NCBI GenBank assembly: GCA_965228265.1
Contig: OZ245804.1
Span: 1,426,001 to 1,490,000, forward strand
Source: GCA-2732755 sp965228265
GTDB lineage: Bacteria; Planctomycetota; Phycisphaerae; Phycisphaerales; UBA1924
Direction: 5' to 3'
DNA: 64,000 bases
In this document: piece after piece, positions 60,401 to 64,000 of the stretch
Position numbering within the stretch: the stretch's first letter is position 1
Layout of the letters: each line of letters begins with the position of its first letter
Translations under genes and position numbers: made by a program
Notes under the pieces: model-generated
Told to the model about the DNA's origin: nothing
The model's input: the letters and a program-made list of their open reading frames with translations, nothing else
Database searches by the model: none

Positions 60401-60931
60401 TCGGCCGTCAATGAAGTCCTGCTTCGCCTGAGCGATGAAGTCCTCAGCCAGCACCGAGATCTCAGCCGTGATCTTCTCGCCCTGGGCCGTCAGCTCCTGG
60501 GCCAGCTCACGCTGGGCCTGGGTCGACTCGCCCCGGCGAAGCACCGGCTGGAGCTGGCGGTTCATCAGGGCGATGTCGCCCTCGGCAAGCGCCGCCTCGG
60601 CCTTCTGCAGGCTCAGCTCCATCGGGTCCGCGCTGCGGAGCCGACGGTCAAGCGAACCCAGAAGACCGTCGAGCGTCTCACGCTCCGTATCGGTCAGTGC
60701 CTGCGAACGAACCAGCGAGCTCAGCACCCGCTGCGCCTCGATCAGGCGTCCCTTGTTCATCAGCGCCTCGGCCTGCTCAAACCCGGACGACGCGGAAGCG
60801 ACCTCTGGCTCGTACGAACCGAGGACGCTCATTTCCGCAACGCTCGCGCCGACACACAGACCCGCCGCCGTCACCAGCGCCGCTGCCGAACGAACATACC
60901 GACGAGACGAACCAAACTGCCAGATGGTCAT
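57455..60931 (-). CDS. Large secretin (type II/III secretion or type IV pilus GspD/PilQ-like)
   Basis: 1158 residues from the ATG at 60931, preferred over 60985. Signal peptide about 1-35 (SAAALVTAAGLCVGASV). A long helical part with coiled coils follows (about 45-600, e.g. LDQKIADIENQAIEIQLQEAREREAMIRQKAEEDR), with an acidic linker near 275-310 (REDDDDDVPPLD). N-domain-like segments lie at about 640-880 and the secretin core at about 890-1140, ending with QGTVLLGGQRLVTEFEIETGVPVVSKIPILNRFF. Classic GspD is about 650 residues. No other type II, type IV pilus or type III gene is in the window. It would form an outer-membrane channel, partner unknown. Confidence 0.9.
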   Translation of the reverse strand: MTIWQFGSSRRYVRSAAALVTAAGLCVGASVAEMSVLGSYEPEVASASSGFEQAEALMNKGRLIEAQRVLSSLVRSQALTDTERETLDGLLGSLDRRLRSADPMELSLQKAEAALAEGDIALMNRQLQPVLRRGESTQAQRELAQELTAQGEKITAEISVLAEDFIAQAKQDFIDGRFGRAKSTLAVLTRAGVELTPEADRIRTQLFNIELERGQPFAIVEAAGLFQPGVLTRITDEKEQLADAGTRDTLLDLFGDAEFDDQPGVIRREDDDDDVPPLDAPIDLTDDQPEGDQPLPDDIIERTMRADAQAKLAQANQAFANSEYTTALNLYNELLASGRPYLNADQIRQIEQNATEARISLGAQPGGELIDDEIGQRQAAITELRREFDNLMNQSDQRLRSADISGARERVSSARLVLNSGRNLLAEAEYENKLALIDQKIADIENQAIEIQLQEAREREAMIRQKAEEDRTQAQQQRQAKINEQLDRVRALMSELKYEEALQVLDSTLFLDPINPAALFMKDIVRDTIIAREYADIRKERGVRFADLTVENYRASMPITDIITYPDDWPRISLGRGEPVAASETPENRRVLAALESQRIDTNFDNPLGDVISFLETVTSQNFDVNWTSLELLSIDEQTPVQLRLNNVPIQTVLDRIVEKISDPLSPAGWAVQDGIVQIASDEALRRNTSLVIYDIRDLLIEIPDYQDAPDIDLQNVLQNTGGGGGGQSPFDGDTNDDDEERDRQDRIDQIIDIIQSNVDFEGWQDNGGDTGFIQELSGSLIIRNTPKNHREITGLLSQIRAQRAMQINVETRFLLVNQDFFEEIGFDLDVYFGNDNDSVQFARATDPTVNVGDFFEFNPGNTAPDSGVGLQRSVTGAGNTTGGVQGSTTQGVVPYDGLSPIGVGQNSLGLTEQLGANAGAFASSILGSAPALGIAGQFLDDIQVDFLVKATQADRRSVQLTAPRLTFTNGQIANIVVATQTAFVSQLTPVVATSAVGFTPTISVVSEGVTMEVEGTVSSDRRYVTMNVQTGVSRIDGFAEQPVTAVAGGQLVSSEDVQSFIQLPTVTVTRIQTTVTVPDQGTVLLGGQRLVTEFEIETGVPVVSKIPILNRFFTNRIESKEEQTLLILIKPTILIQSEQEENNFPGLSDTLINSLGG

Positions 60932-61185
60932 CGTGATCTCCAGATCGCACCCGCCGATTCCGCGCAGAATCGACAACACGCACAACTTTCACGCTCTTGG
61001 AGCCCCGGGGGGGACGCGCTTTACCGGGTTCCTGCTCAGGCTACTCCCTTGCGCCGAGCGGTCCTACGCGTCGTCGTGGCTGCCCTGGGTCGTCTTCGAC
61101 CCGTCGCCCCGGCCAGGCTTGCCTCAGTGCGTGCCCGGCCGGACCGGAAGATACACACCCAAACGCGCCGACGCAAACCGGGGGC

Positions 61186-62211
61186 TCAATCTGATTCGCC
61201 TGTGAGCCAACGCCGGGTCCAGATCTTGGACACTCCAAGCTCGGATTGGTTCGCGGAACGAGACTTGCCCAGAACCCGACCAACCTCCTTGGCGAACTCC
61301 TTCGGGCCCATCCGGTCCGCCGACACGATCACCGGCTCCTCGAACTGCTCGATATCAATCTCCGGCAAGACCGCGTCCGCTGCCAGATCCTCCGCCTCCC
61401 GCAGCGAGCCCGCCGTCAGCAGAACCTCGGAATACCTGTTCATACCAGACTTTCCGGGTGTCCGAACCACGCAACGCCAGCCAGTAATGCCAAGCGAACG
61501 ACCACGATCGTCCACGTTTTGTTCGGGGTCTACGTTGAGCAGCAGCCGCCAATCGTCGCGCAGCCGCTCGACGATTTCATCCACATTCAGCAGATCAGCC
61601 CGATCATGTGCCGTACGAAGAACCGTCCGGTGCTCGTGCCCGACCGAGTCGGCGCCGGCCGGGTCTTCGCGTTCTTTCAGCTCAAAGGCCCGGAGCACGC
61701 TCTCGACCCGCTGCTTGATCGTGGGCTCAGCACGCACCGTGACAATTTTGTGCTCATCCACAAAAATATACAGAAACGGATGGTCGCTCATCGCCCCGAA
61801 GCCGATCAGCCCGTCCTCGTAGAAAAAGTCCTTAAACCGGATCAGCCCGTTGAGAAACTGGTCCAGCGCCAGGTGCTCGTAGCTGATGTAGGGGTCGATC
61901 TCCCGGAACGCGTCCCGCCCCAGGACGTCCAGAATCGGGTAGAGACGCTGGGGCATGATCGAGAGCAGGCTCTGCACCAGGCTGGGCAGCCGCTCCGCCG
62001 AGATCACGATGTCGTAGACGTACCGGTCGGGCCACTCCTCCCAGTCGCCCGAGTCGTCGTCCCCGTCGGCGGACTCGAACTCCAGGGTGTACCCCTGTCT
62101 GGGCTCCATGGGCTCGATCGGATAGACCCCGAGCGGGAAGACCATCTCGTCGACAGCCACCCGCTCGATCGTCGGATCGGCCTCGCATCGCTCGGGGATC
62201 ATCGTGTCCAT
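61186..62211 (-). CDS. Protein of unknown function (341 aa)
   Basis: I do not recognise this family. The protein has no signal peptide or membrane helix. The N-terminal half carries an acidic linker (ESADGDDDSGDWEEWPD, about 47-63) and the strand-helix stretch LPSLVQSLLSIMPQRLYPILD; the middle contains DHPFLYIFVDEHKIVTVRAEPTIKQRVESVL; the C-terminus has GPKEFAKEVGRVLGKSRSANQSELGVSKIW. The arrangement suggests a cytoplasmic globular protein of mixed alpha/beta structure. It lies 254 bp upstream of the secretin gene on the same strand, and divergent from coaX with an 82-bp gap. Confidence 0.72.
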   Translation of the reverse strand: MDTMIPERCEADPTIERVAVDEMVFPLGVYPIEPMEPRQGYTLEFESADGDDDSGDWEEWPDRYVYDIVISAERLPSLVQSLLSIMPQRLYPILDVLGRDAFREIDPYISYEHLALDQFLNGLIRFKDFFYEDGLIGFGAMSDHPFLYIFVDEHKIVTVRAEPTIKQRVESVLRAFELKEREDPAGADSVGHEHRTVLRTAHDRADLLNVDEIVERLRDDWRLLLNVDPEQNVDDRGRSLGITGWRCVVRTPGKSGMNRYSEVLLTAGSLREAEDLAADAVLPEIDIEQFEEPVIVSADRMGPKEFAKEVGRVLGKSRSANQSELGVSKIWTRRWLTGESD

Positions 62212-62293
62212 CCTGTGAACCGGCTCCTCATCGCGCGTAGCGTATCGCTCCGAATCCCTCTCATCGCACCCGCGACCCGCCGGAGCCTGCCCC

Positions 62294-63097
62294 GTGCCCG
62301 ATCAAGACGACCAGCCCCAATCCGCCGGCCCCTGCATCGCCGTGGCGATCAACAACACCAACACCTCTATCGGTCTGGCCGAGCAGCTGGCTGTCACACG
62401 AGCCACGTCGGTCGCCAGCAACGAGCCCGAGGCGATCGGGAACGTCGCCGCCTCGCTCCTCGACGCCGACCCCGCGATCGTCCTGGTCGCCTCGGTCAAC
62501 CAGGCCGCCACCGGGCCGGCGATCCAGTCGATCCGGGCCGCCACGGGTCTCGAAGTCCGCCAGCTCGGCCCGGACATGCCCGTCCCCATCGCCCACACGA
62601 TCCCCGAGCCCGTGACCACCGGGCTCGACCGATTCCTCGTCGCGCTCGGCGCGTTCGAAACCATCAATCAGGCCTGCATCGTCGTCGACGCGGGCACCGC
62701 ACTGACCTGCGACTTCGTCGACGGGCAGGGCGTCTTCCACGGCGGGGCGATCATCCCGGGCGGCCAGATGATGCTCGATGCCCTCCCCGACAAAGCGCCC
62801 GCCCTGCCCAGGCTCAGCCTCGCCGACATGCCAAGCCCGCTCGAGCCCTTCGGCAAATCGACCGAGCACGCGATGCTGCTGGGTGTGCAGGCCGCGGCCC
62901 GCGGAGCCGTGCGCTACCTCGCCGAGCGCTACGCCGAGTTCTACGAGGCGTACCCGCAGGTCATCGCCACGGGCGGGAGCGCCGAGCTGCTCTTCGGCGA
63001 CGACGAGCTCGTCGAGAAAATCGTCCCGCACCTGCAGCTCGTTGGGATCGCCGCGGCCCGCAAGAAGCTCATCGAGGCCGACGACGAGCAGTCATGA
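62294..63097 (+). CDS. coaX: Type III pantothenate kinase
   Basis: Phosphorylates pantothenate in the first step of CoA synthesis. 267 residues from a GTG start. Family landmarks: N-terminal phosphate-loop region AVAINNTNTSIGLAEQ, the catalytic block IVVDAGTALTCDFVDGQGVFHGGAIIPGG and IATGGSAELLF near the end. In most CoaX proteins the first motif reads D-x-G-N-T-N; here Ala18 and Asn20 take the places of Asp and Gly, which would weaken metal/ATP contact. The catalytic aspartate in VVDAGTALT is present. The stop overlaps the start of the MnmE-like gene by ATGA, so the two are in one operon. Confidence 0.88.
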   Translation: MPDQDDQPQSAGPCIAVAINNTNTSIGLAEQLAVTRATSVASNEPEAIGNVAASLLDADPAIVLVASVNQAATGPAIQSIRAATGLEVRQLGPDMPVPIAHTIPEPVTTGLDRFLVALGAFETINQACIVVDAGTALTCDFVDGQGVFHGGAIIPGGQMMLDALPDKAPALPRLSLADMPSPLEPFGKSTEHAMLLGVQAAARGAVRYLAERYAEFYEAYPQVIATGGSAELLFGDDELVEKIVPHLQLVGIAAARKKLIEADDEQS

Positions 63098-64000
63098 GCG
63101 TGCGCGTCCGCCTGTCGACGCCAGCGGGGCGAGCCTCGGCTCTGGCGGTGATTGATCTCTTCACCCACTCGGCCGGCGAGCTTGAGCCGTTCATCCGCAA
63201 ACACGTCGGCGTGCGCACACAACCGGGCGATGTGAAGCTCGTCAATCTCGCGGGCGTCGATCATGGCTTGGTCATCCATTGGACCGACACCTTCGCCCAG
63301 CTCACACCCCACGGCGGGGTCGCGGTCGTGGACGCACTCATGACAGCCCTCACAACCGGGGACGCCGAGCGCGTGACACACGCCGATCCGGCACAGGCAT
63401 ACCCCGAAGCGAGGGACGACATCGAGGCGCGCGCCCTGGCGGCCCTGTCGCACGCGGTCAGCCCGATGGCGGTCGATCTGCTGCTCGCCCAGCGCGAGCG
63501 GTGGGCAGCGGGCGATCGCAAGCCCGACGATGCGCGCACGGATCGGGATGTGCGCCTGACGCGCCTGATCGAGCCGGCGCTGGTCGCGGTGGTGGGTGAA
63601 CCCAACGTCGGCAAGAGCACACTGCTCAATGCGCTGGCGGGGCGCGAGCTGGCAATCGTGTCCGACGAGGCGGGCACGACGCGCGATCATGTCGGGGCGC
63701 TGATCAACCTGGGCGGGCTGGTGGTGCGTTGGATTGACACCCCCGGTTTCCGCGAGGTCCAAGGGCCCGAGGCAGCGGCGATCGGTCTGGCCCAGCGGCT
63801 CGTCGATGACGCGGACCTGGTGGTCGCGGTGGGGGACCGGACGACAGGCGATCCGCGTGAGATCGCGGGGGTGGAGCCGGGATTGGTCGTGGCTCTGCGC
63901 ACGGATCTAGGCGAACCGGGTTGGGATCACGATCTGGCGGTGTCGGCGGCGACGGGCGCGGGGGTCTCGGCGTTGGTGACGATGGTCCGGGATCGGTTGG
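63094..64000 (+). CDS. MnmE-like GTPase (3' end beyond window)
   Basis: The first 302 codons of a GTPase of the TrmE/Era family. The N-terminal part (about 5-95) resembles a shortened MnmE tetrahydrofolate-binding domain (RLSTPAGRASALAVIDL, PHGGVAVVDALMTAL). The G domain starts near 162: G1 VVGEPNVGKSTLLNAL (167-182), G2 region DEAGTTRDHVG, G3 IDTPGFRE (214-221). In MnmE, Walker A lies near residue 226, so about 60 residues of the N-terminal and helical part are missing. Whether it retains the C-terminal C-x-G-K motif that defines MnmE cannot be seen. It is coupled to coaX by an ATGA overlap. Confidence 0.85.
   Translation, partial: MSVRVRLSTPAGRASALAVIDLFTHSAGELEPFIRKHVGVRTQPGDVKLVNLAGVDHGLVIHWTDTFAQLTPHGGVAVVDALMTALTTGDAERVTHADPAQAYPEARDDIEARALAALSHAVSPMAVDLLLAQRERWAAGDRKPDDARTDRDVRLTRLIEPALVAVVGEPNVGKSTLLNALAGRELAIVSDEAGTTRDHVGALINLGGLVVRWIDTPGFREVQGPEAAAIGLAQRLVDDADLVVAVGDRTTGDPREIAGVEPGLVVALRTDLGEPGWDHDLAVSAATGAGVSALVTMVRDRL

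Noticed and set aside
57290..61822. 1510-codon plus-strand open frame
   Set aside because: It lies antisense to the secretin and neighbouring genes, is dominated by Arg, Leu, Val and Asp, and has no recognisable domain.

Overview
The window reads as a stretch of a GC-rich, gene-dense chromosome from a Planctomycetota bacterium, most likely a member of the Phycisphaerae. This is an inference from family content and architecture: a TPR-YggX fusion, an orphan FlgI-like lipoprotein, secreted proteins with a pseudopilin-style tail, a B12-dependent ribonucleotide reductase, an ISC operon without IscR and many planctomycete-style orphan exported proteins. No rRNA, tRNA, CRISPR array, phage genes or recognisable transposase was seen. 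Convergent genes repeatedly overlap by a few to about 22 bp.

Layout. 1-2.6 kb (minus): nearly complete uvrB behind a DUF3465 gene. 2.7-4.5 kb (plus): SRPBCC / DinB / ArsR-SRPBCC operon with a palindromic operator over its promoter. 4.6-9.1 kb: small membrane protein, MacB-type ABC exporter pair, gcvH. 9.2-11.7 kb (plus): TIM-barrel protein, cmk, plsC. 11.7-14.5 kb: exported coiled-coil protein, DUF58 protein, an inverted REP pair and the TPR-YggX fusion. 14.6-22.8 kb: pyrD, serine hydrolase, smc and a FlgI-like lipoprotein. 22.8-28.3 kb: a 0.78 kb gene-free stretch, then dcd and nrdJ, separated by a four-helix-bundle gene bracketed by inverted heptamer arrays. 28.4-31.1 kb: chrA between two copies of a 55-bp terminator-bearing direct repeat, then a GC-poor exported orphan. 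31.2-35.9 kb: SulP transporter, flavin reductase, methyltransferase, unknown. 36.0-41.9 kb (plus): mdh, CpcT-like/FKBP fusion, a 45-residue-repeat exported protein, CbpA-type DnaJ, polyprenyl-phosphate sugar transferase. 42.0-42.9 kb: a strongly AT-rich orphan. 42.9-49.3 kb: GNAT, mnmG, CPA2 antiporter, UVR-motif protein, RpoD-like sigma factor. 49.4-53.9 kb: exported unknown, trxB, TlpA-like thioredoxin, ACT protein. 54.1-57.3 kb (minus): RsbV/RsbW-like pair and iscS-iscU-iscA. 57.5-62.2 kb (minus): a 1158-residue secretin and an unknown protein. 62.3-64 kb (plus): coaX and the start of an MnmE-like GTPase.

Functional themes. Nucleotide metabolism (cmk, pyrD, dcd, nrdJ), redox and Fe-S handling (trxB, TlpA-like, iscSUA, TPR-YggX), DNA repair and chromosome structure (uvrB, smc), and envelope or export functions (secretin, FlgI-like lipoprotein, ABC exporter, sugar transferase). 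The window is mostly core genome. The accessory signals are the REP-like hairpins, the heptamer-flanked four-helix-bundle gene, the repeat-flanked chrA and the two low-GC orphans. I found no convincing new multi-gene system. The best candidates for something undescribed are the heptamer-bracketed four-helix-bundle unit, the 45-residue repeat protein and the FlgI-like lipoprotein.
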